A program made the translations under genes and the position numbers. Of a stretch of DNA of 64,000 nucleotides, positions 1-9,535 are shown one piece after another. Origin of the DNA: Shewanella sp. CG12_big_fil_rev_8_21_14_0_65_47_15. Its GTDB lineage: Bacteria > Pseudomonadota > Gammaproteobacteria > Enterobacterales > Shewanellaceae. Below the pieces are notes generated by a model. It was not told the DNA's origin and did no database searches. It was given only the letters and a program-made list of their open reading frames with translations. Positions within the stretch are counted from its first letter, which is position 1. Each line of letters starts with the position of its first letter. The stretch spans positions 124,001 to 188,000 of the forward strand of contig NZ_PFGL01000001.1 of assembly GCF_002783505.1 (NCBI RefSeq), read 5' to 3'.

Positions 1-67
1 TCCACAGGTATTTTAATTCTTTATCTAAGGTCATCCAGCCTTGGCGGGTGATCAAATGCGCTTTCAT
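1..67 (-). CDS. greB: Transcription elongation factor GreB, N-terminal fragment (cut by window edge)
   Basis: Only the first 22 codons lie in the window, reading leftwards from an ATG at 67. They begin MKAHLITRQGWMTLDKEL, which resembles the GreB N-terminal coiled-coil start. GreB binds the RNA polymerase secondary channel and stimulates cleavage of backtracked transcripts. The frame stays open upstream of this ATG to a TAG near 158-160 but has no other ATG, so 67 is the best start. Its divergent position next to ompR-envZ matches the enterobacterial greB-ompR-envZ order, which supports the call despite the short length. The rest of the gene lies outside the window. Confidence 0.8.
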   Translation of the reverse strand, partial: MKAHLITRQGWMTLDKELKYLW

Positions 68-444
68 GTTATGACTCAATCGTTGAATAAAATTGCCGCC
101 ATTAAAACGGGCCAATATTGACTGATAATACTCAGACTCACAGCCAAAGTTAACAAGCTATCGAGCAGCATTCCAACTCTCCCCAAGCTAAAATGCCAAT
201 TTAGTTACAATTTCATGTGCATAGTGAATAAATACAATGATTCCCATGCAATTTCATTTGCTTAGTATTAACATTGAACGGAAATAATCAGCATTAAGCG
301 CATACTCGCTGAGATGATCAGCTAGTCGCTTAGGCTGAATGCGGCTATATTAGGCGGATTCGTTTTCAATTTCAGCTAGTTAATCTTAACTGCATTAGGG
401 CAACACCTATAAAAGCAGTAATCCGAGCAATTAAAGGACATCCC
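68..444. other. Intergenic region between divergent greB and ompR
   Basis: About 375 bp with no convincing gene. It is AT-rich and must hold the promoters for both greB (leftward) and ompR (rightward). No operator or repeat stands out by eye. Confidence 0.6.
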
Positions 445-1170
445 ATGGGACAAGAAACCTCGAAAATCCTCGTCGTCGATGATGATATGCGCCTCAGAGC
501 GTTACTCGAGCGTTACCTGATGGAGCAAGGCTATCAGGTACGCAGTGCGGCCAATGCCGAGCAGATGGACAGGCTATTGGAACGTGAAAACTTCCATCTT
601 TTGGTGCTCGATCTTATGTTGCCCGGCGAAGATGGCTTATCCATCTGCCGTCGTTTACGCCAACAGGGAAACCCAATTCCTATCGTGATGCTGACCGCCA
701 AAGGCGATGAGGTTGATCGCATTATTGGCCTAGAGCTAGGTGCCGACGATTATCTACCTAAGCCTTTTAATCCAAGGGAATTACTGGCGCGAATTAAGGC
801 CGTGATGCGCCGCCAAACCCCAGATGTCCCCGGCGCGCCGGCGCAGCAGGAAGCCGAGATCAGTTTTGGTGAGTTTTCCCTCGATTTAGCCACCCGCGAG
901 ATGTACCACGGCGACGAAGCTATCGCGCTGACCAGCGGTGAATTTGCGGTGCTCAAGGTATTAGTCACCCATCCACGGGAACCTTTATCACGGGATAAAT
1001 TGATGAATCTTGCCCGTGGCCGCGATTATTCGGCATTGGAACGTTCGATTGATGTGCAGGTCTCTCGCCTGCGGCGTTTGATTGAAAAAGATCCGGCAAA
1101 CCCAAGGTATATTCAAACCGTGTGGGGCTTAGGTTATGTGTTTGTACCCGATGGTGCGGCGCGTCGATGA
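445..1170 (+). CDS. ompR: Osmolarity response regulator OmpR
   Basis: A 241-residue OmpR/PhoB-type regulator: receiver domain about 6-120 and winged-helix DNA-binding domain about 140-235. The phosphoacceptor is Asp56 (VLDLMLPGEDG), with acidic residues Asp12/Asp13 and Lys106 in the KPF motif. It is close to E. coli OmpR over its whole length, including the ERSIDVQ recognition-helix region and the C-terminal GLGYVFVPDG. Phosphorylated by EnvZ, OmpR controls porin and other envelope genes in enterics; the regulon in this organism is not visible here. The ATG at 445 follows an AAAGGAC ribosome-binding site. envZ follows after a short gap, so the two are very likely cotranscribed. Confidence 0.95.
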   Translation: MGQETSKILVVDDDMRLRALLERYLMEQGYQVRSAANAEQMDRLLERENFHLLVLDLMLPGEDGLSICRRLRQQGNPIPIVMLTAKGDEVDRIIGLELGADDYLPKPFNPRELLARIKAVMRRQTPDVPGAPAQQEAEISFGEFSLDLATREMYHGDEAIALTSGEFAVLKVLVTHPREPLSRDKLMNLARGRDYSALERSIDVQVSRLRRLIEKDPANPRYIQTVWGLGYVFVPDGAARR

Positions 1171-1197
1171 GCCGCATTGCCATCTTAATTCCCTGCG

Positions 1198-2529
1198 GTG
1201 ATTGAGCCCACGATGAAACTCAAGTGGTGGCAACGATTAATCCCCCGCAGTGCATTTAGCCAAACCGTGATGCTGATTGGTTGCCTATTACTGATCAATC
1301 AGTTGGTGTCTTACCTCACGGTTGCCGTGTATGTGCTTAAGCCAAGCTATCAGCAAATCAACCAGCTCATCGCCCGCCAAGTGAAGCTGTTGTTTGTCGA
1401 CGGTATCGACATTGGCCGCGAGCACTTGACCATAGTCGATGCCCTCAATGCCAAAGTCCGTGACGATGGGATGAAGATCTACAATCAGCAACAGGCCAGA
1501 GAGGCGGGGATAGAACAGGCGACCTATTACGGTTTTTGGTCATCACAAATGTCGGAGTACCTCGGCGGTGAAGCCGAAGTGCGCGTCACCCACGGCAGCG
1601 TATTACAGATTTGGATCCGCCCTCCCCAAGCGCCTTCGGTGTGGATAAAAGTGCCGCTTATCGGCCAGAATGTCTCCGATCTCTCGCCGCTTACTCTCTA
1701 TTTAATGGTGATCGGCGCACTCAGCGTCGCCGGCGGTTGGTGGTTTGCCCGCCAGCAAAACCGTCCACTCAGAAGGCTACAAAAGGCTGCGATTTCGGTC
1801 TCCCGCGGCGAATTTCCCGAACCTTTACCCCTTAAAGGTTCCAGCGAACTGGTCGAAGTAACCAATGCCTTCAACCAGATGGCCCGCAGTATGAAACAAC
1901 TAGAGCAGGATAGAGCACTGTTGATGGCAGGGATTTCCCATGATTTACGCACGCCACTGACGCGCATTCGCCTCGCCTCTGAGATGATGGTGGTGGAAGA
2001 TCAATATCTTAAAGACGGTATTGTCAACGATATCGAGGATATGGACGCCATTATCAGCCAATTTATTGCCTATATACGCCAAGATCAGGAGACCAGCCGC
2101 GAGCCGGGGCAAATTAATAAACTCATTCAGGATATCGCCCAGGCAGAAGCGAACCGCGCGGGTGAAATTGAAGTCGTGCTGAGCGACTGCCCCGAAGCCT
2201 TGTTCCAAGGGCTAGCGATTAAGCGAGTGCTCAGTAATCTGGTCGAAAATGCCTTCCGTTATGGTTCGGGCTGGGTGCGGATCAGTTCGCAATTCGATGG
2301 AAAACGTATCGGTTTTAGTGTCGAAGATAATGGCCCCGGAATCGAAGAGTCACAAATTCCTAAACTTTTCCAGCCTTTTACCCAAGGTGATATCGCTCGC
2401 GGCAGTGTGGGTTCTGGGCTAGGACTGGCTATCATCAAGCGGATTATCGATAGACATCAAGGGCAGATCAAGCTCTCGAACCGCGCCGAGGGTGGCTTAA
2501 AAGCCCAGGTGTGGCTGCCACTGGAATAG
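1198..2529 (+). CDS. envZ: Osmosensor histidine kinase EnvZ
   Basis: Inner-membrane kinase with one helix at about 20-45, a periplasmic domain, a second helix at about 165-184, HAMP, a HisKA domain with GISHDLRTP, and a HATPase domain (N box [24 protein letters not shown]). It phosphorylates and dephosphorylates OmpR. The frame opens with GTG at 1198, but the ATG at 1213 (MKLKWWQRL) is more likely: it puts the phosphorylated His at residue 243, the E. coli EnvZ number, and gives 438 residues. The gene follows ompR by 27 bp to the GTG or 42 bp to the ATG. Confidence 0.93.
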   Translation: MIEPTMKLKWWQRLIPRSAFSQTVMLIGCLLLINQLVSYLTVAVYVLKPSYQQINQLIARQVKLLFVDGIDIGREHLTIVDALNAKVRDDGMKIYNQQQAREAGIEQATYYGFWSSQMSEYLGGEAEVRVTHGSVLQIWIRPPQAPSVWIKVPLIGQNVSDLSPLTLYLMVIGALSVAGGWWFARQQNRPLRRLQKAAISVSRGEFPEPLPLKGSSELVEVTNAFNQMARSMKQLEQDRALLMAGISHDLRTPLTRIRLASEMMVVEDQYLKDGIVNDIEDMDAIISQFIAYIRQDQETSREPGQINKLIQDIAQAEANRAGEIEVVLSDCPEALFQGLAIKRVLSNLVENAFRYGSGWVRISSQFDGKRIGFSVEDNGPGIEESQIPKLFQPFTQGDIARGSVGSGLGLAIIKRIIDRHQGQIKLSNRAEGGLKAQVWLPLE

Positions 2530-2657
2530 CTCGAGATCACAGATTTGCAGTTGAGATAACAAGGCTAGCTTCAACATAGGCCTTGTCATATTAATGTCAC
2601 CTTAAATTCATAAACTCGGAGCAGTTAACTCGCTCTGTCCATTATGAAGATTGCCAA

Positions 2658-4634
2658 ATGAAAATTTCAACGCTGTCGCTCTCTGCCTCCGCCCTGTTGT
2701 TATTGCTTGCGGGGTTACTCGCCGCCGTCGTGCTGTGGAGCAGCGATCAGCGGCAACATATTGAGCAACAAACTCAGGCATTGCAAAGCATTCAGCAGGA
2801 TTTTCTCGTCGGCGTACGCCGCGATCTCGATGGTTACTTAGCCAATGGTAATGCCAGCCAGCTTGAACAGGCGAAAGCTAGACTCATTGCAATTAACACT
2901 CAGATCACTGAACTCAATCTCGCCGCCACGGGCGCCGCCGACAATGAATTGCAGCTCGGCCTGAAGCAGTTTATTGAAGATTTAGACACTAAATACCGCG
3001 CCGCAGGTAAACTCGCCGCGAACCCGCGGCAACTGCTCGCCCACGCCGAGTCAGAAATGCTCGACTATAACCGTCGCCTCGGCAGTTATGCCGATAAAGG
3101 CTTAGGCATCAATGCCGCAATCGCCGAGCAATATCTGCAATTGAGCCGCGATTTACCTTCTATTGTCTATCAACTTTCCCAACTGACCGACGGCTATCTG
3201 ATCGGCAAAAATCAACAACTCAAGGGCATTCTAGATAGCACCAGTAAGGAGTTAAATACCTGGCACGACGCCCTTAGCGCACTACCGCTCATCGGCGTAT
3301 ATGAACAGCAAGAAGCCGATGAGTTTGCCCTTGGCGCCAGCGAGCCTGAACAAATTGAAATCGGTGAGAGTGACCGCAGTGAACTGCTGAGTCTCGCCAA
3401 TAGATACAATAAAGAAGTCGCCAATACCCACCAATTGCTGCAAGCCAACCAAGAGATGCAAGCTCAGCTCATTCAAGCGGTTAGTAATATGGAACAACAG
3501 CTTATTGGTTTAGGCGATGCGCAGGCGGCGAAAAATCAGCAGCTTAAATACGAGTTGCAACTGATCCTCTATACCATGGTTTCGATTATGGCCTTGTTTG
3601 CCATAGGTTATTTGATCCTGCAGCAGAATCGGGTCGTCAAACCACTGAAACGTCTCAATCAAGCCTTTATGAGATTAAGCGAGTCCAATAGCCGTGAGCG
3701 TTTAGATATTAATCGGCGCTGTGAGACAGGCCAAATTGCAGGCCATTTCAATCAACTATTACAACGATTTGAGCAGGAAGATGAAACCCAGCGTCAACAA
3801 ATGACTAAGGTTTCCCAATCCTTAAGTCAGCTGGTGGCGCGTATCACCCAACTATCGCAACATACTGAGCATACACAAACGATTGTGACCGATACTCAAA
3901 CCCAAACTGAGCATATCCGCCACTTAGCCCATGAGGTCAGCCATACCTCGGAATTAGTTGAGCAAAGCGCCGCCGAAACCATGCGCCAGATGCAATCGAG
4001 CCAAACCGAAGCCGAAGCCGTGCTCAGCGCCACAGAGCAGACACAGACCGCCGTTGGGCTCTGTCATGACTCCCTCGAAAGCCTGAATAATTCAGTGATA
4101 AATGTATCCAAAATCATTGATGTGATTGGTAATATTGCCGAGCAAACCAACCTACTCGCCCTCAACGCCGCCATCGAAGCGGCCCGGGCCGGTGAGCAGG
4201 GTCGCGGCTTTGCCGTGGTCGCCGATGAAGTGCGTAGCTTAAGCCAGCGCACCCAAGTGTCCTTAAATGAAATCGTAAAAATCCTGCAGCAACTCACCCA
4301 ATCGAATCATGCCCTAGGTGAGAGCGTCGATGGTATAGCCCAGGCCACCAGCAGCCAAAAACTGCGGGCCCAAAGTTTATGGCAGGTAGCACAAACAGTA
4401 CAAAATCAAGCCAGTGAAATGGCCCATACCGCCAAACAGGGCTCGCACAATGCCAAAGAGCAAGTCGATTATCTCGATAAGTTTGTTCGCAGTATGGACA
4501 ATTTAAAGGCGCAGGCACAAACCAGTTCCCAACAGAGTGGAGTCATCGCCCAAGAAGTCCAGCAGAGCGTTGAAGATATAGAAACCAGTTTGGGTATAGG
4601 CGACAGCCGTGTCGTGCAAGTGCGAGCGGCATAA
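2658..4634 (+). CDS. Methyl-accepting chemotaxis protein
   Basis: A 658-residue chemoreceptor. A first helix near 10-28 is followed by a long, mostly helical periplasmic region of about 270 residues, a second helix near 300-320, a HAMP domain, and a cytoplasmic coiled coil. The signature hairpin tip ([20 protein letters not shown]) lies near 492-511. Such receptors signal to CheA/CheW to bias flagellar rotation. The ligand cannot be read from the sequence. The C-terminus (VVQVRAA) lacks a CheR/CheB-docking pentapeptide. The gene stands alone after envZ, and the converging DUF5666 gene shares a terminator hairpin with it. Confidence 0.93.
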   Translation: MKISTLSLSASALLLLLAGLLAAVVLWSSDQRQHIEQQTQALQSIQQDFLVGVRRDLDGYLANGNASQLEQAKARLIAINTQITELNLAATGAADNELQLGLKQFIEDLDTKYRAAGKLAANPRQLLAHAESEMLDYNRRLGSYADKGLGINAAIAEQYLQLSRDLPSIVYQLSQLTDGYLIGKNQQLKGILDSTSKELNTWHDALSALPLIGVYEQQEADEFALGASEPEQIEIGESDRSELLSLANRYNKEVANTHQLLQANQEMQAQLIQAVSNMEQQLIGLGDAQAAKNQQLKYELQLILYTMVSIMALFAIGYLILQQNRVVKPLKRLNQAFMRLSESNSRERLDINRRCETGQIAGHFNQLLQRFEQEDETQRQQMTKVSQSLSQLVARITQLSQHTEHTQTIVTDTQTQTEHIRHLAHEVSHTSELVEQSAAETMRQMQSSQTEAEAVLSATEQTQTAVGLCHDSLESLNNSVINVSKIIDVIGNIAEQTNLLALNAAIEAARAGEQGRGFAVVADEVRSLSQRTQVSLNEIVKILQQLTQSNHALGESVDGIAQATSSQKLRAQSLWQVAQTVQNQASEMAHTAKQGSHNAKEQVDYLDKFVRSMDNLKAQAQTSSQQSGVIAQEVQQSVEDIETSLGIGDSRVVQVRAA

Positions 4635-4649
4635 GCCTTAAGCACATAA

Positions 4650-4683
4650 AAATGGCAACGAGAGAACAATCTCGCTGCCATTT
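4650..4683. terminator. Bidirectional terminator hairpin
   Basis: Arms AAATGGCAACGAGA (4650-4663) and TCTCGCTGCCATTT (4670-4683) form a 14-position stem with one mismatch and a short loop. It sits between the ends of the converging chemoreceptor and DUF5666 genes, with A/T runs on both sides. Confidence 0.7.
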
Positions 4684-4700
4684 GCAGTGATTAAGTAGCG

Positions 4701-5978
4701 TTAATCGTCAATGCGACAACTGTGGATTTGCATGCCATCAAACTGACACTCCACATTGGCCCATTTGCCGTCAAAGGTCGCTAAAGAGGCATCACTAGCA
4801 TGGTAACCCCACAGACTATCCTGGCTCACCTTTCCGGTTAGCTCCAGTTCATTACTCTGCTGTTCAAGATCAATTTCCTTCACTAACCATTGGCCATCGG
4901 CTAATTCAACGCCCTCAATTTGCAGCCATTTTTGATCAAGGGTTGCAAGGGTTAAGCCATCATCAAACTGGGTTCTTGCGTCGATAATAAAGGTAAACCC
5001 ATTGATTTGTAGCTGGTTATTGCTATCGAGTGTGGCTCGCCCCTCAAGCTCAAACTTGTTTCCTAAATCGGGGAACTGGCCCCCCCCATCTGAGTTTTCA
5101 AAGTCGACCTCTTTGGCCCACAACCCCTGCGCTGTCGTCTGAATATCCACCTCTAGGCGCTTACCCTCCAGCAAATTGGCACGATTACCATCTTCAAATT
5201 GAGTCTGTTCAGTCACATAGAGTCGTGTGTGGCTATTGAGCTCAAACTGACTCTTGTCTTGGTTAACCCAAGTCACAGTGCCCTCTAACTCCATCCCATT
5301 GAATGTCGGCACATCACTCGCATCTTCCACGTCGACTTCATGGGCCTTAAATACTGCGTTATCTTGCTGGCCTTCTACCTCAACCCATGCGCCTTCGGCT
5401 AACTGCCCTTCCAACTCGGCATTAGCATAATCGATCAGGGCTGAACCAAGGCGGAATTGCTGCGCAACAGGATCGAGCCCAGTCACCCGGCCTTCAATTT
5501 CAGCAATAGCGAGATTCGGAAAAAGGTTAATCGACTCTACCTGCCATTGTCCGACCACGGTAGGATAGCCATTTACCGCCACCCAATCTCCCACTTTATA
5601 TTGGCTCGCTGATGCAATAGCTAACTGTATGCCATTGAGCGTGATATTATTTTGATTAATAGCGCTGATTTCGCCGACCAGAGCAGGATCAACAGCAATC
5701 GTTTTAGCCTGCTGACCTTGGTTAACCAAATCAAGGCGCATCCCCACTTGAATAGCTTTGGCCTCCAGTGGCTGTTGTTGATAACGAATCTCTGCATTAG
5801 CGATATTAATCTTATATCCATTCACAGTGATCTGCTGATGGTCTGCGGACACCTGAGTCACAGTCCCCATCATTTTAGCGGGTAAATTCGTCGGAGGTGG
5901 TGTCACATCCGCTGATGAGCCATCGCTACCACAGGCGGTTAATAGTAATGCGCTAATGCATACTAAGTGCTTATTCAT
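4701..5978 (-). CDS. DUF5666-repeat lipoprotein
   Basis: A 425-residue exported lipoprotein: signal peptide with lipobox LLTAC (Cys16), a short Pro-rich linker, then repeated modules of about 60-70 residues with the pattern G-x-V-T-x-V ... ITVNGYKI ... characteristic of DUF5666. About five to six repeats are visible (for example GTVTQVSADHQQITVNG, GEISAINQNNITLNG, GRVTGLDPVAQQFRLG). The function of DUF5666 is unknown; the repeats look all-beta and OB-like, which is inference. ATG 5978 follows AAGGGAG. The gene is divergent from a two-component regulator at 6067, and their shared intergenic region carries an 11-bp-spaced direct repeat also found before the YgiW-type gene at 8128, so it is probably a target of that system. 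Confidence 0.8.
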   Translation of the reverse strand: MNKHLVCISALLLTACGSDGSSADVTPPPTNLPAKMMGTVTQVSADHQQITVNGYKINIANAEIRYQQQPLEAKAIQVGMRLDLVNQGQQAKTIAVDPALVGEISAINQNNITLNGIQLAIASASQYKVGDWVAVNGYPTVVGQWQVESINLFPNLAIAEIEGRVTGLDPVAQQFRLGSALIDYANAELEGQLAEGAWVEVEGQQDNAVFKAHEVDVEDASDVPTFNGMELEGTVTWVNQDKSQFELNSHTRLYVTEQTQFEDGNRANLLEGKRLEVDIQTTAQGLWAKEVDFENSDGGGQFPDLGNKFELEGRATLDSNNQLQINGFTFIIDARTQFDDGLTLATLDQKWLQIEGVELADGQWLVKEIDLEQQSNELELTGKVSQDSLWGYHASDASLATFDGKWANVECQFDGMQIHSCRIDD

Positions 5979-6032
5979 TTTTTCTCCCTTATTTACCTTG
6001 TTAAATCAACGGCTGGCATCTTAGTATGGGAA

Positions 6033-6051
6033 ACGTCAAGCAAACGTGAAG
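6033..6051 (-). promoter_or_regulatory. Direct-repeat operator between DUF5666 gene and response regulator
   Basis: On the minus strand, CTTCACG-N4-CTTGACG has an 11-bp centre spacing, typical of OmpR/PhoB-family dimers. A possible -10 (TAAGAT, minus strand) starts 17 bp after the start of the second half-site. The site lies about 55 bp before the DUF5666 ATG and 16 bp before the regulator ATG. The same arrangement recurs at 8031-8048. Confidence 0.6.
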
Positions 6052-6066
6052 AAATGAAGATAAGTA

Positions 6067-6735
6067 ATGAAAGTATTAATTGTTGATGATAATCATGATG
6101 TTATTGAAACGATCATGGATTATTTAACTCTAGAGGGTATTATTGCCGACTGTGCATATCACGGGGAAAGTGCAATCAATTTAATTCAACAAAACCATTA
6201 CGATGTCATCATAATGGATATTATGATGCCCAAATTAGACGGTATTAATACGGTCAAAAAACTGCGTGAAGAAATTTATTGTAATACACCGATTATATTT
6301 TTAACAGCCAAAGATAGTCTGCAGGATAAAATTGATTCTTTTACATCAGGTGGGGATGATTTTTTAAATAAACCTTTTGCGATGGAAGAATTATGCTTAC
6401 GACTGCATTCACTGCATAATCGTGGCCCACGTTTAGATGTGGGTATTTTGCACTTCAGTGATATCAGTTTAAATTTGCAAACCCATCAAGTTACCCGTGC
6501 TGGTAAAGAAATTAAGCTCAGTAAAATTCAGCGCACCATTCTTTCACTGTTACTAAAACATGCGCCCGCTATCGTGAGTAAAGAGCAATTGGTAGATACA
6601 GTATGGGGAGATGATGCACCTTCGAGTGATTCGCTTCGCAGCCACATATACAGCTTACGCAGTGCACTCGATAAAGGTTTTTCAGACTCAAAATTAGAGA
6701 CTATCCATGGCCAAGGTTACCGACTTATCCCCTGA
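6067..6735 (+). CDS. OmpR/PhoB-family response regulator (QseB/PmrA-like position)
   Basis: 222 residues: receiver domain with Asp51 (IIMDIMMPKLDG), acidic pair Asp7/Asp8 and Lys102 (NKPF); winged-helix domain about 130-220 ending GQGYRLIP. The gene is AT-richer than its neighbours, especially over its first 300 bp. Its stop lies 29 bp inside the downstream kinase frame, so the two are translationally coupled. The order regulator, kinase and YgiW-like protein recalls the qseBC-ygiW locus of enterics, but orthology is not established. It probably binds the direct repeats at 6033-6051 and 8031-8048, and so would control itself, the DUF5666 lipoprotein and the OB-fold protein. Confidence 0.85.
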   Translation: MKVLIVDDNHDVIETIMDYLTLEGIIADCAYHGESAINLIQQNHYDVIIMDIMMPKLDGINTVKKLREEIYCNTPIIFLTAKDSLQDKIDSFTSGGDDFLNKPFAMEELCLRLHSLHNRGPRLDVGILHFSDISLNLQTHQVTRAGKEIKLSKIQRTILSLLLKHAPAIVSKEQLVDTVWGDDAPSSDSLRSHIYSLRSALDKGFSDSKLETIHGQGYRLIP

Positions 6736-7972
6736 GCATTTTCCGAGTTTATATAAAAAAATCCGCCTCACTTTTTTAGTTTTAACTAGCTTGATGTTTG
6801 CCATTTTTTGGAGCCTCATTTATATCGCCGAAGAACAAATTGAGAAGATTAGCCTCGAGCAAACGCTGGCCACAGAGACTCGCGAATATCTAAAGAATTA
6901 TCAAAGGCTTGGTGATAAAGCACAACTCCCCGATATCAATGAATTGAAAACATATTGGAGCAAAGAGTTTGTACCAGCTTGGCTGCAACCTTATCAAAAT
7001 ACCGGATTTTACGAACATCAACTGGGCGACGAAGATAAACACTTGTTAATATCAGCTCATCCTTCTGGGCAAGGGCTGTTGTATGTGGTTTATAAGGATG
7101 ATGCGGACGATTTCCTTGATAGCTATGAAGATAGAATGCACATTTTGATCTCAATGATGGGGATCGGTTTACTCCTGTTTATCATGGCGTATGGATTGTA
7201 TTTTGTACGTCTTCTATCCAGTCCACTTGCCGAGATTGAGAATAAAATCAATCAACTACCACCAGAGAAACCGACATCAACACCGAGTACCTCATACCGT
7301 GAAACCCGCCATATTGAGCAAACTCTATTAAGCAACAAAGCTAAAATTGCCGCCTACTTCACTCGGGAACAAGAATTTAGCCGTTTTGCCTCCCATGAGC
7401 TACGCACGCCCATTATGGTGATCCAAGGTTCGGTAGAATTGCTCAAAAAAATCCCCAATGCGACAACCGAGGCTCAACAATTAATGGTCAAAAAAGCCAT
7501 TACACGTATTGATTACGCAGGGCATCAAATGAAAACCCTCACCGAGGCCTTTTTATTTCTCGGAAAAGAAGACATTGAATCACAGCACTACAGCCAAATT
7601 GATTTAGCACCACGCCTTGAACACATTTTAGCTGAAATGGCGCAGCATTTTGCCAAGCAAGAAATTACCTACAGCTTAACGCTTAAAGATTGCTTGAGCA
7701 TCAAGGTGCCACTGAGCTTTATTAACATAGTAATAGGCAATTTAATTAAAAATGCTTTCAATTACAGTGCCGGAAACATTGAAATTACGATGCAAAGCAA
7801 CCAATTATGGATACTGAATCCACTAAGCACTCAAAGTACCGATACTTCAGGCTATGGCTGCGGATTAATTATTATTGAACGTATTTGCGAGCGAATGGGC
7901 TGGGCATTTTCAACCCAAAACGATGGTGCTAGCTATCAGGCTTATGTTCAGTTTATAGATAATACCCATTAA
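6707..7972 (+). CDS. Sensor histidine kinase with atypical ATP lid
   Basis: 421 residues: helix about 21-43, periplasmic sensor about 44-145, helix about 147-168, a linker, and HisKA with His230 in FASHELRTP. The ATPase domain has an N box (NLIKNAFNYS), but the usual DxGxG box is replaced by a stretch reading WILNPLSTQ, and the G2 box reads GYGCGLIII. A shortened lid of this kind occurs in some functional kinases, so activity is likely but not certain. The start at 6707 (ATGGCCAAGG) lies inside the regulator gene; no later ATG leaves the first helix intact. It presumably phosphorylates the regulator at 6067. The signal is unknown. Confidence 0.85.
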   Translation: MAKVTDLSPEHFPSLYKKIRLTFLVLTSLMFAIFWSLIYIAEEQIEKISLEQTLATETREYLKNYQRLGDKAQLPDINELKTYWSKEFVPAWLQPYQNTGFYEHQLGDEDKHLLISAHPSGQGLLYVVYKDDADDFLDSYEDRMHILISMMGIGLLLFIMAYGLYFVRLLSSPLAEIENKINQLPPEKPTSTPSTSYRETRHIEQTLLSNKAKIAAYFTREQEFSRFASHELRTPIMVIQGSVELLKKIPNATTEAQQLMVKKAITRIDYAGHQMKTLTEAFLFLGKEDIESQHYSQIDLAPRLEHILAEMAQHFAKQEITYSLTLKDCLSIKVPLSFINIVIGNLIKNAFNYSAGNIEITMQSNQLWILNPLSTQSTDTSGYGCGLIIIERICERMGWAFSTQNDGASYQAYVQFIDNTH

Positions 7973-8030
7973 CTGAAGTTAGCGTGGATAAATGACCTCA
8001 TTTTAGCAAATTCTGAGTTGCAGACCCAAT

Positions 8031-8048
8031 CTTCACAACCGTTTCACG
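8031..8048 (+). promoter_or_regulatory. Direct-repeat operator before the YgiW-type gene
   Basis: CTTCACA-N4-TTTCACG with 11-bp spacing, matching the repeat at 6033-6051 read in the same sense relative to its target. A possible -10 TACTAT (8059-8064) starts 17 bp after the second half-site start. The ATG of the downstream gene is 80 bp away. Confidence 0.6.
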
Positions 8049-8127
8049 CTTGTCTTGGTACTATGCTCACAACACTGTAATAGCCATTGAGGCTGAGTAA
8101 CATAAAAACCATAGAAAGGACAAACAG

Positions 8128-8517
8128 ATGAATAAAATGACTCTTACCGTTTTCGTCATGGCACTTTCATTCACCACTATGACCAGCCAAGCCGGCTTTC
8201 AATCTACAACGGATGAACCTCAAATACAGGGCGGCTTCCAAGGTCCGAGTGCAAGACAGATGATTCGTGATGTGGTGAGCGCGCTCAATGCCAGTGATGA
8301 CGCCCAAATTGAGTTAACGGGCCATATCATTTCTTCCATTGGACACGATGATTATATTTTTCGTGACGCTACGGGTGATATTAAGGTCGAAATTGATGAT
8401 GATTTATGGCGCAGCAACACAGTAACACCTGAAACTCCGATCATTATTCGTGGTGAAGTGGATAAAGATTGGTCTGAAGTGACCATAGATGCAGACAACA
8501 TTCAAATCGTACAATAA
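8128..8517 (+). CDS. YgiW/YdeI-family periplasmic OB-fold protein (BOF domain)
   Basis: 129 residues: signal peptide about 1-22 ending TSQA, then a BOF-type OB-fold of about 90 residues (GHIISSIGHDDYIFRDATGD, then IKVEIDDDLW and IIIRGEVDKDW). Family members (YgiW, the Salmonella homologue VisP) are periplasmic stress-tolerance proteins linked to QseBC. Position right after a two-component pair and its own operator-like repeat fit that pattern. RBS GAAAGGA precedes the ATG. A terminator follows. Function here is inferred from family and context only. Confidence 0.88.
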   Translation: MNKMTLTVFVMALSFTTMTSQAGFQSTTDEPQIQGGFQGPSARQMIRDVVSALNASDDAQIELTGHIISSIGHDDYIFRDATGDIKVEIDDDLWRSNTVTPETPIIIRGEVDKDWSEVTIDADNIQIVQ

Positions 8518-8529
8518 ATTGATTTAGTT

Positions 8530-8556
8530 AAAGCCAGCCAATGAATGGCTGGCTTT
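8530..8556. terminator. Rho-independent terminator
   Basis: Stem AAAGCCAGCCA (8530-8540) with TGGCTGGCTTT (8546-8556), an 11-bp perfect stem and 5-nt loop followed by T residues. It ends the YgiW-type gene and can also serve the converging peroxiredoxin gene. Confidence 0.85.
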
Positions 8557-8588
8557 TATCACATCCAAACTTCATTTCTTAAAAAAGC

Positions 8589-9062
8589 TTAAAGTGCGGC
8601 TAAAACCGCTTCGGCTTTGCTGACCTCGAATGACTTTGGCGCTTCAACATTAAGCAAGCTCACTACGCCATTGTCGATAATCATGGCGTAACGCTGCGAG
8701 CGCACACCGCCAAAACCTGCGGTATCCATCTCTAAGCCTAGCGCCTTAGTAAAGCTCGCATCGCCATCGGCAAGCATCAGTAACTCAGACGCATTTTGCG
8801 CCTCGCCCCAGGCTTTCATCACAAAGGCATCGTTTACCGATACACAGGCAATGATATCCACACCCTTGGCTTTAAATTGATCGGCTAGTACCACATAACC
8901 TGGCAAATGCGCCTCGGAGCAGGTTGGTGTAAAGGCACCAGGCACTGCAAATAACACCACTTTTTTACCCGCGAATAGCTCGGTAACTTGATGATTTACC
9001 ATGCCATCTTTAGTCAGTTGGCTTAACGTCGCCGCTGGTAATGTTTGACCTTGAGCAATCAT
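8589..9062 (-). CDS. Peroxiredoxin, Prx5 family
   Basis: 157 residues, the normal size for a Prx5-type thiol peroxidase. The peroxidatic cysteine is Cys48 in PGAFTPTCSEAHLPGY; Cys73 (IIACVSVND) matches the position of a conserved second Cys in this family. It reduces hydrogen peroxide and alkyl hydroperoxides in the cytoplasm using glutathione/glutaredoxin or thioredoxin. The ATG at 9062 is preceded by GGAAGAGAG. It is a single-gene unit, with the YgiW terminator at its end. Confidence 0.93.
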   Translation of the reverse strand: MIAQGQTLPAATLSQLTKDGMVNHQVTELFAGKKVVLFAVPGAFTPTCSEAHLPGYVVLADQFKAKGVDIIACVSVNDAFVMKAWGEAQNASELLMLADGDASFTKALGLEMDTAGFGGVRSQRYAMIIDNGVVSLLNVEAPKSFEVSKAEAVLAAL

Positions 9063-9250
9063 GTCTCTCTTCCTTTAGTTAAAGTAACCCGCTCATACTA
9101 GCCCTATTTTTCCAAGATAAACACAGAGAGAAAAAGGGGGCATTTATAGGAGAGTAATAAAGTTTCTATCCTTAGGATGACTTGTTCACCCCTTGCTCTT
9201 GCCTAACGTCAGTGCTAACATTTGTACTCACTTAAACTTAGGAGCTACTC

Positions 9251-9535
9251 ATGGACACTAGAATTCAATTTCGTGTTGATGACGAAGTTAAACGCTTAGC
9301 TCAGCAAATGGCTGAGAGCCAAGGACGCACTCTAAGCGATGCTTGCCGTGAGCTTACTGAGCAGATGGCTGAGCAACAACGAAAAGCATTATCCCATGAC
9401 GCTTGGTTAACTGAACAAGTCAACCTAGCATTTGAGAAGCTTGACTCAGGAAGAGCTTCATTTGTTGACCATAACTCAGCAAAAGCGCGAATGAATCAAC
9501 GAAAAGCTAAGATTCGTAGCCGAGATCAGCAATGA
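9251..9535 (+). CDS. RelB/DinJ-like antitoxin
   Basis: 94 residues. The N-terminus (MDTRIQFRVDDEVKRLAQQM) looks like a ribbon-helix-helix DNA-binding domain; the rest is charged and helical, ending in a Lys/Arg-rich tail. Such antitoxins bind and neutralise a RelE/ParE-type toxin and repress their own operon. The stop overlaps the start of the toxin gene by 4 bp (ATGA), standard for these pairs. RBS AGGAGC is 5 bp before the ATG. The exact family is uncertain. Confidence 0.82.
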   Translation: MDTRIQFRVDDEVKRLAQQMAESQGRTLSDACRELTEQMAEQQRKALSHDAWLTEQVNLAFEKLDSGRASFVDHNSAKARMNQRKAKIRSRDQQ

